Assembly: GCA_947453965.1 (NCBI GenBank)
Contig: CANGIQ010000001.1
Location: 178,060-242,059, forward strand
Direction: 5' to 3'
Origin: Comamonadaceae bacterium
GTDB taxonomy: Bacteria > Pseudomonadota > Gammaproteobacteria > Burkholderiales > Burkholderiaceae_C
DNA length: 64,000 bases
The notes under the pieces were generated by a model that saw nothing but the letters and a program-made list of their open reading frames with translations, was not told where the DNA came from and did not search any database. Position numbers and translations under genes: made by a program. Shown piece after piece: positions 1 to 9,900 of the stretch (position 1 is its first letter; the number at the start of each line of letters is the position of its first letter).

Positions 1-576
1 AACAGCGCCTGGGATTTGTTGAACGAGCCCATGTTCCGCCGCTTGCTGTTGGTGAATTGGTTCTTGTCGGCGTGCTGGGACGTGCACACCTTTGTGGTGC
101 CGATCTTGGGCCACGAGCGTGGCTTGAGTGCTTCGGCCATTGGTTCGATCTTGGGCGGCTTTGCGATTGCCGCTGCGTTCATTCGGTTGATGATGCCTTT
201 TGTGGCGGCACGTTTGCAGGAGTGGCAAGTCATCACCGGCGCCATGCTCATCACCTCGTGCATGTTGGCGGTGTACCCGTTCACCGACACGGCCTGGTTG
301 ATGGGGTGTTGCTCGGTGTTGTTGGGTCTGTCCTTGGGCGGGGTCCAACCGATGATCATGAGCACCTTGCACCAGATCACGCCTGAGCACCGGCACGGCG
401 AAGCCCTGGGTTTGCGCCTGATGGGCATCAACGCGTCGAGCGTGTTGATGCCCATGTTGTTTGGTGCCGCAGGCACCGTGATTGGCATCAGCGGTGTGTT
501 TTGGTGTGTGTCGGCGATAGTGGGCCTGGGCTCACACAGCGCGTATTCGCTCAGAGTTCATAAAACGCACGAATAA
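1..576 (+). CDS. MFS transporter, C-terminal part (5' end outside window)
   Basis: The reading frame is open from the first base, so this is the last 191 residues of a longer protein. The translation is almost entirely hydrophobic, with about five or six membrane segments separated by short basic loops, as expected for the C-terminal half of a major facilitator superfamily permease. A glycine-rich segment near residues 100-115 (LLGLSLGGVQPMIMSTL) resembles the helix packing motifs of MFS carriers. The substrate cannot be told from this part. Its stop overlaps the convergent LOG-type gene by 26 bases, so no terminator separates them. Confidence 0.75.
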   Translation, partial: NSAWDLLNEPMFRRLLLVNWFLSACWDVHTFVVPILGHERGLSASAIGSILGGFAIAAAFIRLMMPFVAARLQEWQVITGAMLITSCMLAVYPFTDTAWLMGCCSVLLGLSLGGVQPMIMSTLHQITPEHRHGEALGLRLMGINASSVLMPMLFGAAGTVIGISGVFWCVSAIVGLGSHSAYSLRVHKTHE

Positions 577-1414
577 AGTCCCAGGCTTCATCGACGCTGT
601 CGCAGTATCGGAACAAGTCCACGTCTTCGGGCGAGATCACGCCTTCTTCCACCATCACCTGGATGTTGAACAAACGTTTCCAGTAGCTGCTGCCGAACAA
701 CACAATCGGCACCGGTTTGGCTTTTTTGCATTGCACCAAGGTGAGTGTTTCAAACAACTCATCCATCGTGCCAAAGCCGCCCGGGAAAGCGATCAAGGCC
801 TTGGCGCGCATCATGAAGTGCATTTTGCGCAGCGCAAAGTAATGGAATTTGAAGCTCAGACCGGGCGTGATGTAGGGGTTGGGGGTTTGCTCATGGGGCA
901 GGGCAATGTTCAGGCCCACGCTCATGCCACCGGCTTCGCTGGCTCCGCGATTGGCGGCCTCCATGACACCAGGACCGCCCCCGGTGCAGATGTACATTTT
1001 GTGGCCATTGTGTTGGGTGGCGTTGTACTTGGTGATCAGATGCCCCAAGGCGCGTGCTTGCTCGTAAAAACGCGCGTTGCGCACCAGCGTCTGCGCTTGG
1101 GCAATGGCTTGTTCATTGCCGCTGTCCTTGGCCAAGACCAAGGCCTTGTGCGCATCTTCTTCGCTGCGAAAACGGGCGCTGCCAAACACCACCACGGTGT
1201 GCTCAATGCCCAGCGCCTGTTGCGCAATGTCGGGCTTGAGCATTTCGAGTTGAAAGCGAATGCCCCGTGTTTCGCGGCGCAATAAAAACTCAGGGTCGGC
1301 AAAAGCGAGTCGGTTGGACTCGGGAGACAAGGTGTCACCGGGCAGGTGTTGCGCCTTGAGGGTTTCCCAAGCTTCTGCGATACGTCGGTCGTGAGGGTCA
1401 AGCATTCCATCCAT
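551..1414 (-). CDS. LOG family protein (nucleotide 5'-monophosphate phosphoribohydrolase-like)
   Basis: The 287-residue protein carries both hallmarks of the LOG / 'lysine decarboxylase-like' Rossmann family: the GGGPGVMEAANRGA nucleotide-binding loop in the middle and the PGGFGTMDELFE motif further on. Members split nucleoside monophosphates into free base and ribose 5-phosphate and are soluble cytoplasmic enzymes. An N-terminal extension of about 75 residues precedes the core, as in the longer TIGR00730-like bacterial proteins. The substrate (cytokinin-type nucleotide or ordinary purine nucleotide) cannot be decided. The gene is convergent with the MFS gene, and the efp terminator lies just upstream, so it probably has its own promoter in the short gap before 1450. 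Confidence 0.85.
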   Translation of the reverse strand: MDGMLDPHDRRIAEAWETLKAQHLPGDTLSPESNRLAFADPEFLLRRETRGIRFQLEMLKPDIAQQALGIEHTVVVFGSARFRSEEDAHKALVLAKDSGNEQAIAQAQTLVRNARFYEQARALGHLITKYNATQHNGHKMYICTGGGPGVMEAANRGASEAGGMSVGLNIALPHEQTPNPYITPGLSFKFHYFALRKMHFMMRAKALIAFPGGFGTMDELFETLTLVQCKKAKPVPIVLFGSSYWKRLFNIQVMVEEGVISPEDVDLFRYCDSVDEAWDFIRAFYEL

Positions 1415-1449
1415 GAGGCGATGTTAACGGCAGGACGGACGCGCCCATG

Positions 1450-1472
1450 AAAAAAGGCTCCCAAAGGAGCCT
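1450..1472 (-). terminator. Rho-independent terminator after efp
   Basis: On the minus strand a 7-bp stem (AGGCTCC/GGAGCCT) with a short loop is followed by a run of six T. It lies 26 bases after the efp stop and closes the earP-efp unit. Confidence 0.85.
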
Positions 1473-1497
1473 CTTGATGTGGTCAACCTGGTTAGGT

Positions 1498-2052
1498 TTA
1501 GACGCGCTTGCGGTATTCGCCGGTGCGTGTGTCGATTTCGATTTTGTCGCCTTGGGCCACAAACAAAGGCACAGCCACTTCGAAGCCGGTTGCAATTTTG
1601 GCGGGCTTCAACACTTTGCCGGAGGTATCGCCTTTGACAGCAGGTTCTGTCCAAGTGATTTCGCGGGTCACGTTGGTGGGCAATTCGACCGAGATGGCTT
1701 TCTCGTCGTAGAACACCACTTCGAGTTCCATGCCGTCTTCCAAGTAGTTCAGGGCGTCGCCCATGTTGCTGGCTTCGACTTCGTATTGGTTGAAGTCGGC
1801 GTCCATGCAGACGTACATCGGATCAGCGAAGTAAGAGTAGGTGCACTCTTTCTTGTCCAAGATCACTTGGTCCATTTTGTCGTCGGCCTTGAACACGACT
1901 TCGGTACCGAAGTTGGCGATCAGGCTTTTGAGTTTCATGCGAACGGTCGACGAGCCACGACCACCACGTTGGTATTCGGTGCGAAGGACAACCATGGGGT
2001 CCTTGCCGTGCATGATGACGTTGCCGACGCGGATTTCTTGAGCGGTTTTCAT
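1498..2052 (-). CDS. efp: Elongation factor P
   Basis: The 184-residue protein is full length for EF-P, which rescues ribosomes stalled at polyproline stretches. The N-terminal KOW-like domain is followed by two OB domains. The modification loop reads [10 protein letters not shown], and the residue at position 32 is arginine, not lysine. EF-P with Arg32 is rhamnosylated by EarP, and an earP gene lies directly upstream in the same direction, which fits. Neither epmA nor epmB (the lysyl route) is seen here. The short gap to earP and the terminator behind efp indicate a two-gene unit. The start at 2052 gives the usual N-terminus [11 protein letters not shown]. Confidence 0.97.
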   Translation of the reverse strand: MKTAQEIRVGNVIMHGKDPMVVLRTEYQRGGRGSSTVRMKLKSLIANFGTEVVFKADDKMDQVILDKKECTYSYFADPMYVCMDADFNQYEVEASNMGDALNYLEDGMELEVVFYDEKAISVELPTNVTREITWTEPAVKGDTSGKVLKPAKIATGFEVAVPLFVAQGDKIEIDTRTGEYRKRV

Positions 2053-2124
2053 AGGATGAGGTTCTTGTGGGTGGAATGTGGCCCGTGCAGCTCAAGCTGT
2101 CCGGGGTTCGCAAAGCCACTTATT

Positions 2125-3288
2125 TTAGCGTTTTTGCGCCACAAACCCCAGCAATTGGCGGGTGAGATCGGTTTGAGCGCATAAAAGTTGCCGCGTTTGC
2201 TGGCTCCAGACCCGCCAATTGTCAAGCGCGATGCGGGGTAGGCCGGGGTGTGAGGTGTTGGGCACGCCATTCCAAGCGAGGTGAAAAGCGATCAAGTCTT
2301 GAGGCATCTGCAGCGCTTGGCAGAACGCCATGAGCTTGTTGTGATGCGCCAAATCGTCTTGCGGGTAGATGTGCCACACAAACGGTTGGCCTGCCCACAG
2401 GGCCCGTACCAGCGAGTCTTCACCACGCACAAAGTTCAAATCGCAGGCCCACAGCAGGTGATCAAACTCGGTTTGGCTCAAGTAGGGCAGTTGGCTGATG
2501 TGCAGCTTGCCAGCACCCGTGCTTGGCATGTTCAGCTGCGCCAAGGCCTGTGCCACGGCACGCTGTGGCCGACCCGGGGTCACCAGCAAGCGCGTGTGAA
2601 CCTCGCTTTGGCTGAGGTCTTGCAGCAAAGCGGCCAAGGCGGGTGGTTCGTAGCAAAACAAGGAAATTACACGTTCATGGGCGGTGATGGGGGTGTCCAG
2701 AGGCAGTGATGCCAGCCAGGCGCTGCGGTCAAACGCAGCTTGGCGCGCCAGCAAATCAGGTTCTCGCAGCAAGCCACCGGTGCCGGGGGTGAAGCCTGGA
2801 AAGAAAAACCACTTGGTCAGACCACGAGCCGGGCCACTCATCACGGGCGAAGGCAGGCCGTGCGAACGGGCCACATAGCCTTCGGCGCTGAGGTATTCGA
2901 GGTTGATCCACACCGGCGGTGTGCCTTGCGCCATCAGGGCTTGAAAGGCTGGGGGCAGTTCGCAGCCAAAGGCTTCGACCACCACATCGCCCACCTGGAA
3001 CGCAGCGTCTTGGGCCAGTGCTTGCAGGGTGGCGTCGTTGGGCCATGCATGCACCGCAACGCCCGTGCAGCCTTGCGGTGCCATCCATGCCAGGGCCGAT
3101 GCGTCGTCGACCCACAGGCGCACGCTGTGACCTCGTTGGGCGAGGTCGGCGCACAAGCGCCAGCACACGCCCAGGTCGCCATGGTTGTCGATGACGCGAC
3201 AAAAAATATCCCAGCACAGGACATGGGGTGGCGAGATGGATGACGATGGGCTGGGTTTCACGCTGCAGATTGTCCACAATACGGGCAT
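2125..3288 (-). CDS. earP: EF-P arginine-32 rhamnosyltransferase EarP
   Basis: The family N-terminal signature [20 protein letters not shown] is present near residue 27. The protein ends at the usual length, about 380 residues. EarP is an inverting GT-B glycosyltransferase that moves rhamnose from dTDP-rhamnose to Arg32 of EF-P. The C-terminal half holds the nucleotide-sugar site, including [24 protein letters not shown] by pattern (quoted here in part: [13 protein letters not shown]). The next gene downstream is efp, whose product has Arg32. The start is uncertain: ATG at 3288 shares the palindrome CATG with the uvrC start, and a GTG nine codons later (3261) is an alternative. Neither has a clear Shine-Dalgarno sequence. 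Confidence 0.93.
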   Translation of the reverse strand: MPVLWTICSVKPSPSSSISPPHVLCWDIFCRVIDNHGDLGVCWRLCADLAQRGHSVRLWVDDASALAWMAPQGCTGVAVHAWPNDATLQALAQDAAFQVGDVVVEAFGCELPPAFQALMAQGTPPVWINLEYLSAEGYVARSHGLPSPVMSGPARGLTKWFFFPGFTPGTGGLLREPDLLARQAAFDRSAWLASLPLDTPITAHERVISLFCYEPPALAALLQDLSQSEVHTRLLVTPGRPQRAVAQALAQLNMPSTGAGKLHISQLPYLSQTEFDHLLWACDLNFVRGEDSLVRALWAGQPFVWHIYPQDDLAHHNKLMAFCQALQMPQDLIAFHLAWNGVPNTSHPGLPRIALDNWRVWSQQTRQLLCAQTDLTRQLLGFVAQKR

Positions 3289-5239
3289 GTCCCAAAACCC
3301 GTCAGACGCTACGCCACGTCACCCAGCCGAGCTGTTAGAGCTGGTAGCCAGCTTGCCGGCTCTGCCAGGCGTCTACCGCTACTTTGATGCGCAAGAGCAG
3401 GTGTTGTACGTGGGCAAGGCCATCAACCTGAAAAAACGGGTATCGAGTTATTTCCAAAAAGACCATGGCGGCACGCGCATTGGCCACATGGTGAGCAAGA
3501 TTGTGCGCATGGAGACCACGGTGGTGCGCTCTGAGGCCGAGGCGCTGCTGCTGGAAAACAACCTCATCAAAACGCTCAAGCCCAAGTACAACATCTTGTT
3601 CCGAGATGACAAGAGCTACCCGTATTTGAAGATGACGCGTGGTGTGGCGGTGAAGGCCGATGAGGCGCCTAAGCAAGCGACTGAGCACGGTGGCTTGGTC
3701 AACGCCAGTGCAGCTAAAAGTCTGAGCCCCAGCCCCCAACAAGTTCCCCGTGTGGTGTATTACCGCGGTGCGGTGGACAAACGCCACGATTACTTCGGTC
3801 CTTATCCCAGCGTGTGGGCGGTGCGCGAAGCGATTCAGTTGCTGCAAAAAGTATTTCGCTTGCGCACCTGTGAAGACACGGTATTCAACAACCGCACGCG
3901 TCCGTGCTTGCTGTTCCAAATCAAACGTTGTTCGGGGCCTTGTGTGGGCCACATCTCGGTGGGCGACTATCAGCGCGATGTGGACAGCGCTATGCGCTTG
4001 CTGCGCGGTGAAACCCAAGAGGTGATGGCGGGCATCGAGGCACGCATGATGGCGCATGCTGAGAAGCTGGAGTTTGAACAAGCCGCCGAATTGCGCAACC
4101 AAATGAGCGCGCTCTCTAAAGTGCTGCACCAACAAGCGGTGGACACGGTGGGTGACCAAGACGTGGACATCCTCGCCGTGAAAGTGCAGGGTGGCAAAGC
4201 CTGTGTCAACTTGGCCATGGTGCGCGGGGGACGCCATTTGGGTGACAGACCTTACTTTCCAGTCCATGTCGACGATGCCGAGCCTGCCGAAGTGCTGGAG
4301 GCATTCCTGAGCCAGCACTACTTGGATGTGCCGGTGCCTCCCGCGCTCATCACCAGCCACGCGGTGGACAAAGAGCTGCTGCAAGCGCTGACGGAACAAA
4401 CAGGCGTCAAGATCACGGCTGTGCACAACCCACGCGAGCAGCGTCGGGTGTGGCTGGAAATGGCACAACAAAACGCTGATATTCAACTGGCCCGCTTGCT
4501 GGCCGAAGAAGGCTCGCAACAAGCACGCACCCGAGCGCTGGTGGACGCTCTTGATTTGGCACCTGAAGATTTAGAGCAATTCCGTGTGGAGTGCTTTGAC
4601 ATTTCGCATACCTCGGGTGAATCCACCCAGGCCTCGTGCGTGGTGTTTCACCACCACAAAATGCAGAGCGCCGAATACCGCCGCTACAACATCGACGGCA
4701 TCACGGGGGGCGACGACTACGCCGCCATGCGCCAGGTGCTGGTGCGTCGCTACAGCAAGCTGGCCGAGGCCGTGCGTGCGGGCGAGGGCAAGCTGCCCGA
4801 TCTTGTGCTGATTGACGGTGGCAAAGGTCAAGTGTCGATGGCGCGTGAGGTGTTTAAGTCGCTCGGGCTCGACTTGTCGCGCATTGTGGGCGTGGAAAAA
4901 GGCGAGGGCCGCAAAGTGGGCTTGGAAGAACTGGTGTTTGCCGATGGCCGCGAGAAGGTTTACTTGGGCCGTGACTCAGCGGCCTTGATGTTGGTCGCGC
5001 AAATACGGGATGAGGCACACCGCTTTGCCATCACCGGCATGCGCGCCGCACGTGCCAAAGTGCGTGTCGGTGGCAGCAAGCTTGAAGAAATTCCAGGCGT
5101 AGGGCCGAAGAAGCGTGCCAAGCTGTTGCAACGCTTCGGTGGCGCGCGCGGCGTGGCCGATGCCAGCGTCCAAGACTTGTGCACGGTGGAAGGCATCTCG
5201 GAAGAGTTGGCACAAACCATTTACAACGCCTTGCGTTGA
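3287..5239 (+). CDS. uvrC: Excinuclease ABC subunit C
   Basis: UvrC makes both incisions around a DNA lesion in nucleotide excision repair. Visible in order are the GIY-YIG nuclease domain (GVYRYFD and [11 protein letters not shown] near residues 28-50), a UVR domain that contacts UvrB (around residues 250-285), the RNase H-like second nuclease domain (FDISHTSGE), and a C-terminal double helix-hairpin-helix ([19 protein letters not shown]). The 650 residues exceed the common length of about 610, partly because of a loop of roughly 35 residues rich in Ala, Lys, Ser and Pro after the first nuclease domain (near 120-155). A longer frame opens at 3185, but ATG 3287 gives the expected N-terminus. 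Confidence 0.97.
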   Translation: MSQNPSDATPRHPAELLELVASLPALPGVYRYFDAQEQVLYVGKAINLKKRVSSYFQKDHGGTRIGHMVSKIVRMETTVVRSEAEALLLENNLIKTLKPKYNILFRDDKSYPYLKMTRGVAVKADEAPKQATEHGGLVNASAAKSLSPSPQQVPRVVYYRGAVDKRHDYFGPYPSVWAVREAIQLLQKVFRLRTCEDTVFNNRTRPCLLFQIKRCSGPCVGHISVGDYQRDVDSAMRLLRGETQEVMAGIEARMMAHAEKLEFEQAAELRNQMSALSKVLHQQAVDTVGDQDVDILAVKVQGGKACVNLAMVRGGRHLGDRPYFPVHVDDAEPAEVLEAFLSQHYLDVPVPPALITSHAVDKELLQALTEQTGVKITAVHNPREQRRVWLEMAQQNADIQLARLLAEEGSQQARTRALVDALDLAPEDLEQFRVECFDISHTSGESTQASCVVFHHHKMQSAEYRRYNIDGITGGDDYAAMRQVLVRRYSKLAEAVRAGEGKLPDLVLIDGGKGQVSMAREVFKSLGLDLSRIVGVEKGEGRKVGLEELVFADGREKVYLGRDSAALMLVAQIRDEAHRFAITGMRAARAKVRVGGSKLEEIPGVGPKKRAKLLQRFGGARGVADASVQDLCTVEGISEELAQTIYNALR

Positions 5240-5258
5240 AAACAAGAAAGAAAAAGTG

Positions 5259-6248
5259 ATGAACACATTCACCCGCCGCAACTGGCTGGCTACTGCTGGG
5301 TTGACTTCTCTCAATGGGTTGCTCCCCAGTGCTTGGGCGCAAAGCGCTTGGCCCAACAAACCATTGCGCTTGGTGGTGCCGTTTGCACCGGGCGGGAGCT
5401 CAGAAATTGTGGCCCGCGCCGTAGCCGCAGAAATGGGCAAGGGCCTGGGGCAGAACGTGTTTGTGGACAACAAGCCCGGTGGTGCAGGCAATATCGCGAT
5501 GCAAGAAGTGGCCAACAGCCATGATGAACACACCTTGATCTTGGGTCACATCGGTACCTTGGCGGTCAATCCTTTCATCTTTGACAAGCTCTCCTACGAT
5601 GCGGCGCGTGACTTCACGCCCATCACCTTGGTGTCCAAAGTGCCGAGCTTGTATGTGGTGCATCCTGACTTGCCCGTGAAGAACCTCAAAGAGTTTGTGG
5701 CCTATGCCAAAACCAAACCGGGTCAACTCAACTATGGCACGGCCGGTAATGGCAGCGCAGGCCATTTGGCCTTTGAGTATTTGAAGATGGCCACTGAGAC
5801 CTTTGTGTTGCATGTACCCTACCGTGGCACAGGTCCCATGCTGACCGATTTGATGGCCGGTCGTTTGCAAGCCAGCGCGGCCGGTGCACCTGCGTTGATC
5901 CAATTCATCAAAGCGGGCAAGTTGCGTTGCATTGCCACTGGCTCTAGCACCCGTTTGTCACAACTGCCCGATGTACCCACGGTGGCGGAGCAAGGCTACA
6001 AGGGTTTTGAAATGACGCAGTGGTACGGCTTGATGGCCCCGAGCAAATGGGCCAAAACCAATTTGGCCAAGCTCGAACTTGAGGCGGTCAAAGCAGGCCG
6101 CAGTGCGCATGTGAAAGAGAAACTCGCGGCGGACAATGCCCTGGCCATTGGCAGCACGGGGGCCGAGTTTGAAGCTTTCATCAAGGTGGAGCAAGCCCGC
6201 TGGAAGCAGGTGATTGCACGGGCGCAAATCAAGCCCGAAGGCGTGTAA
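5259..6248 (+). CDS. Bug-family periplasmic solute-binding protein (TctC-like)
   Basis: The 329-residue protein begins with a twin-arginine-like signal (TRRNWLATAG) and an alanine-rich cleavage region ending ...SAWAQS. The mature part opens with WPNKPLRLVVPFAPGGSSE, the conserved start of Bug receptors, and continues with the KPGGAGNIA loop that holds carboxylated ligands. Bug proteins capture carboxylates, amino acids or nicotinate-like compounds in the periplasm and are greatly expanded in Burkholderiales. No TctA/TctB membrane genes are adjacent, so the partner and ligand are unknown. The gene starts 19 bases after uvrC with only a weak purine-rich ribosome site; the frame can be extended into uvrC, but ATG 5259 gives the signal peptide. 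Confidence 0.9.
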   Translation: MNTFTRRNWLATAGLTSLNGLLPSAWAQSAWPNKPLRLVVPFAPGGSSEIVARAVAAEMGKGLGQNVFVDNKPGGAGNIAMQEVANSHDEHTLILGHIGTLAVNPFIFDKLSYDAARDFTPITLVSKVPSLYVVHPDLPVKNLKEFVAYAKTKPGQLNYGTAGNGSAGHLAFEYLKMATETFVLHVPYRGTGPMLTDLMAGRLQASAAGAPALIQFIKAGKLRCIATGSSTRLSQLPDVPTVAEQGYKGFEMTQWYGLMAPSKWAKTNLAKLELEAVKAGRSAHVKEKLAADNALAIGSTGAEFEAFIKVEQARWKQVIARAQIKPEGV

Positions 6249-6278
6249 TTTCCCTAAGGCGCGAGGGTCTGGGTTAGG

Positions 6279-6989
6279 TTAAACCTGGACCACTTCCAGC
6301 AAACGGTCCAAGCCACCTTCATTGATGGCGATCATGGCTTGTTCGCGCACTTTGGGCTTGGCGTGGTAAGCCACCGATAAGCCCGCTTCGCCCATCATGG
6401 GCAAGTCGTTGGCGCCATCGCCCATGGCAATTGCTTCGTTTGGCTTGATGCCCATCTGTGCGCAGATGTGCAGCAGCATCTTGCGCTTCTCGGCTCCATC
6501 GCAAATATCGCCCCAGTCTTGCATGGCCACTTGCCCGGTCAGATGACCGTCTGCAATGTCGAGCACGTTGCTGCGAGAAAAGTCAATATTCAACATTTCA
6601 CACACACGGTCGGCAAAAAAGGTAAAGCCACCGCTGACCAATAACACTTTCATACCTTGTGCTTTGCAGGTGTCGACCAGTGTTTTGGCACCTGGGTTCA
6701 AACGCAGGCGCTGTTCAAACACCTCGTGCAGGGCTGTTTCGGGCACACCTTTGAGCAAGGCCAAACGACGGCGCAAACTGTCTTTGAAGTCGGTGATTTC
6801 ACCGCGCATCGCTGCTTCGGTGATGGCTGCCACCTCGGCCTTGCGGCCTGCGGCATCGGCGATTTCGTCAATGCACTCGATGTTGATGAGTGTCGAGTCC
6901 ATGTCAAACGCGATGAGTTTGAAGTTTTGGAGTTTGAGTGGGGCGGTAAAACCTTGAACGACCAAACCAGGAGCGAATTCTTGTTGCAT
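6279..6989 (-). CDS. serB: Phosphoserine phosphatase
   Basis: This HAD-superfamily enzyme of 236 residues removes phosphate from L-phosphoserine, the last step of serine synthesis. The catalytic motif FDMDSTLIN carries the nucleophile Asp29 and the acid/base Asp31. Further motifs are the EIADAAG substrate region, LLVSGGFTFFAD (motif II serine) and AMGDGANDLPMM (metal-binding aspartates). The N-terminal ACT-like domain of the enterobacterial enzyme is missing, so this is a short form. The gene starts nine bases after the mfd stop and is probably co-transcribed with mfd. Confidence 0.96.
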   Translation of the reverse strand: MQQEFAPGLVVQGFTAPLKLQNFKLIAFDMDSTLINIECIDEIADAAGRKAEVAAITEAAMRGEITDFKDSLRRRLALLKGVPETALHEVFEQRLRLNPGAKTLVDTCKAQGMKVLLVSGGFTFFADRVCEMLNIDFSRSNVLDIADGHLTGQVAMQDWGDICDGAEKRKMLLHICAQMGIKPNEAIAMGDGANDLPMMGEAGLSVAYHAKPKVREQAMIAINEGGLDRLLEVVQV

Positions 6990-6998
6990 GAATGAATT

Positions 6999-9900
6999 TT
7001 ATGACTGGGCTTCTACTGCTTTAGCGGCAGGTGCCGTGGGGGTTCCCAGCGAGCGCAATACATCGCGCACCATTTGCGCACGGGCTTGGGGCTCGGGTAA
7101 CTCACGCTCGATGCGCAAACGGTCGTTCCCTGCGAGTTTGATGTGCTTGTTTTTTTGCACCAACTCGATGATGCGCATGGCGTCAAACGGTGGATTGGGC
7201 TTGAAGCTGATGTGTGTCACACCGGGTGCAGCGTCTACCTTGGTGACGCCATAGCTGCGGGCTTGCACGCGCAGTCGATGCACATCCATCAAGGTTTGCG
7301 CTTGTGCAGGCAGTTTGCCAAAACGGTCCACGATTTCTTCAAGCAGCGCGTCAATTTGGTCGCCGGTTTTGGCGGTGGCCAATTTTTTGTAGAACGACAA
7401 GCGCAGGTGCACATCGCCGCAGTAGTCGTCGGGCAACAGGGCGGGGGCGTGCAGGTTGATTTCGGTGGTGGCGCTCAGTGGGCTGAGCAGGTCGGGTTCT
7501 TCGCCATTTTTCAACGCGCGTACGGCCTCAGACAGCATTTCGTTGTAGAGCTGAAAGCCCACTTCCAGCATGTTGCCGCTTTGGTTTTCGCCCAGCACCT
7601 CACCGGCGCCGCGAATTTCAAGGTCGTGCATGGCCAGGTAAAAGCCCGAGCCCAGCTCTTCCATCTGCTGAATCGCATCCAAGCGTTGCGACGCTTGCTT
7701 GGTCAGGCCTTGGGTGTCGGGCACCATGAGGTAGGCATAGGCTTGGTGGTGGCTGCGACCCACACGGCCGCGCAGCTGGTGCAGCTGGGCTAAACCAAAC
7801 TTGTCAGCGCGGCTCATGATGATGGTGTTGGCGCTGGGCACGTCAATGCCCGTCTCGATGATGGTGGAGCACAGCAGCATGTTGTAGCGCTGGGCCACAA
7901 AGTCGCGCATGACGCGCTCCAGCTCACGTTCAGGCATTTGGCCGTGGGCCACGGCAATGCGAGCCTCGGGCAGCAGTTCTTCCAGTTGCGCACGGCGGTT
8001 CTCGATGGTGGCGACATCGTTGTGCAAGAAATAGCATTGGCCACCCCGTTTGAGTTCACGCAGCACGGCTTCGCGGATGACGCCATTGCCTTCGTTGCGC
8101 ACAAAGGTTTTGATGGCGAGGCGGCGTTGTGGTGCGGTGGCAATGACGCTCAAATCACGCAGGCCTTCCAGCGCCATGCCTAGCGTGCGCGGTATCGGCG
8201 TGGCTGTGAGTGTGAGCACATCTACCTCGGCGCGCATGGCTTTCATGGCCTCTTTGTGGCGCACACCAAAGCGGTGCTCTTCGTCGATGATGAGCAGGCC
8301 CAGGTCTTTGAACTTGACTGACTCACTCAGCAATTTGTGCGTGCCCACCACGATGTCCACTTGGCCTTCCGCCAAACCTTTGGCGGCCGCAGTGATTTCT
8401 TTGGCTGATCGAAAGCGGCTCATCTCAGCAATTTTGATCGGCCATTTGCTGAAGCGGTCCACCAAGGTTTGGTAGTGCTGTTCGGCCAGCAAAGTGGTGG
8501 GGGCCAAGAAGGCCACTTGTTTGCCACCTGTCACGGCCACAAAGGCGGCGCGCAAGGCCACTTCGGTTTTACCAAAGCCCACATCGCCACACACCAAGCG
8601 GTCCATGGGGCGAGGGCTGATCATGTCTTGCATGACGGCGTGGATGGCGGCGCGTTGGTCAGCGGTTTCTTCAAAGCCAAAGTCGTTGGCGAAGGTTTCG
8701 TAGTCTTGCGGCGAGTAGCGGAAGGGGTGGCCTTGGCGTGCGGCGCGGCGGGCGTAGATGTTCAGCAGCTCGGCAGCGGCATCGCGCACTTGTTCAGCAG
8801 CGCGGCGTTTGGCTTTGTCCCATTGGGCGGAGCCGAGTTTGTGCAGCGGCGCTTCGTCGGCGCTGACGCCGGTGTAGCGGCCAATCAGGTGCAGCTGGCT
8901 CACCGGCACATAAAGCACGGCGTTGTCGGCGTATTCGAGGTGCAAGAACTCTTGCAAGGCAGGCGAGCCATCGGCGTTTTTTTCGCCCAAGTCCATGTTG
9001 ATGAGGCCGCGGTAGCGGCCAATGCCGTGGGCGTTGTGCACCACGGGGTCGCCGAGGTTGAGTTCGGACAAATCTTTGATGAGCGCTTCGACATCGCTGA
9101 CTTGTTCTTGTTTTTTGCGGCGGCGGGTGGTGGCGCCGACGGCGAACAGCTCGGTCTCGGTGATCAGGTCTAAGCCCGCTTCGGTCCAGCTAAAGCCCAC
9201 TTGCAGCGCGGCGGTGGCGATGCCGATTTTTTCTTGGCTCGTTTCAAACTCAGCCAACGAGTCAAACGCAGGTGGGCTGACGTTGGACGAGCGCAAGAAG
9301 TCCAGCAAGCTTTCGCGGCGGCCATCGCTTTCCGCCAAGATGAGCAAGCGGTTGGCGGTTTTGCCAGCGTGCGCTTGCAGCTTTTGCAGCGGATCTGCCG
9401 CGCCGCGCACCACGGTGAGATCGGGCAGGGTTTGGGCAAACGCGTTGTCGATGACATCGGTCACGTGCGGGCGCAGCGCAAACTGGGCGTAGCTGTTGGC
9501 AGCAGCGTAGAACTGTTCGGCGCTCAAAAACAAATGGGTGGGCGGTAAGGCGGGGCGTTCTGGATCGCCTTGCACGAGCCGGAAGCGATCTTGCGTGTCT
9601 TGCCAAAAGCGTTGGAACACGGGCTCTAAGTCGCCGTGCAACACCACGGTAGCTGATGTGCCCAGGTAGTCAAACACCGTGGCGGTTTCTTCAAAGAACA
9701 AAGGCAGGTAGTACTCGATGCCGGCGGTGGCCACGCCATTGCCAATGTCTTTGTAAATGCGGCTCTTGGTCGGGTCGCCATCGAGCATTTCGCGCCAACG
9801 GTTGCGAAACAGCGCACGGGCTGCGTCGTCCATTGGGAACTCACGGCCTGGCAGCAAGCGCACTTCGGGCACGGGGTAGAGGCTGCGTTGGCTGTCGGGG

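Noticed and set aside
3335..4522. 395-codon open frame on the minus strand inside uvrC
   Set aside because: Antisense to a clear uvrC; His/Arg/Gln-rich composition and no recognisable domains, a by-product of codon use.
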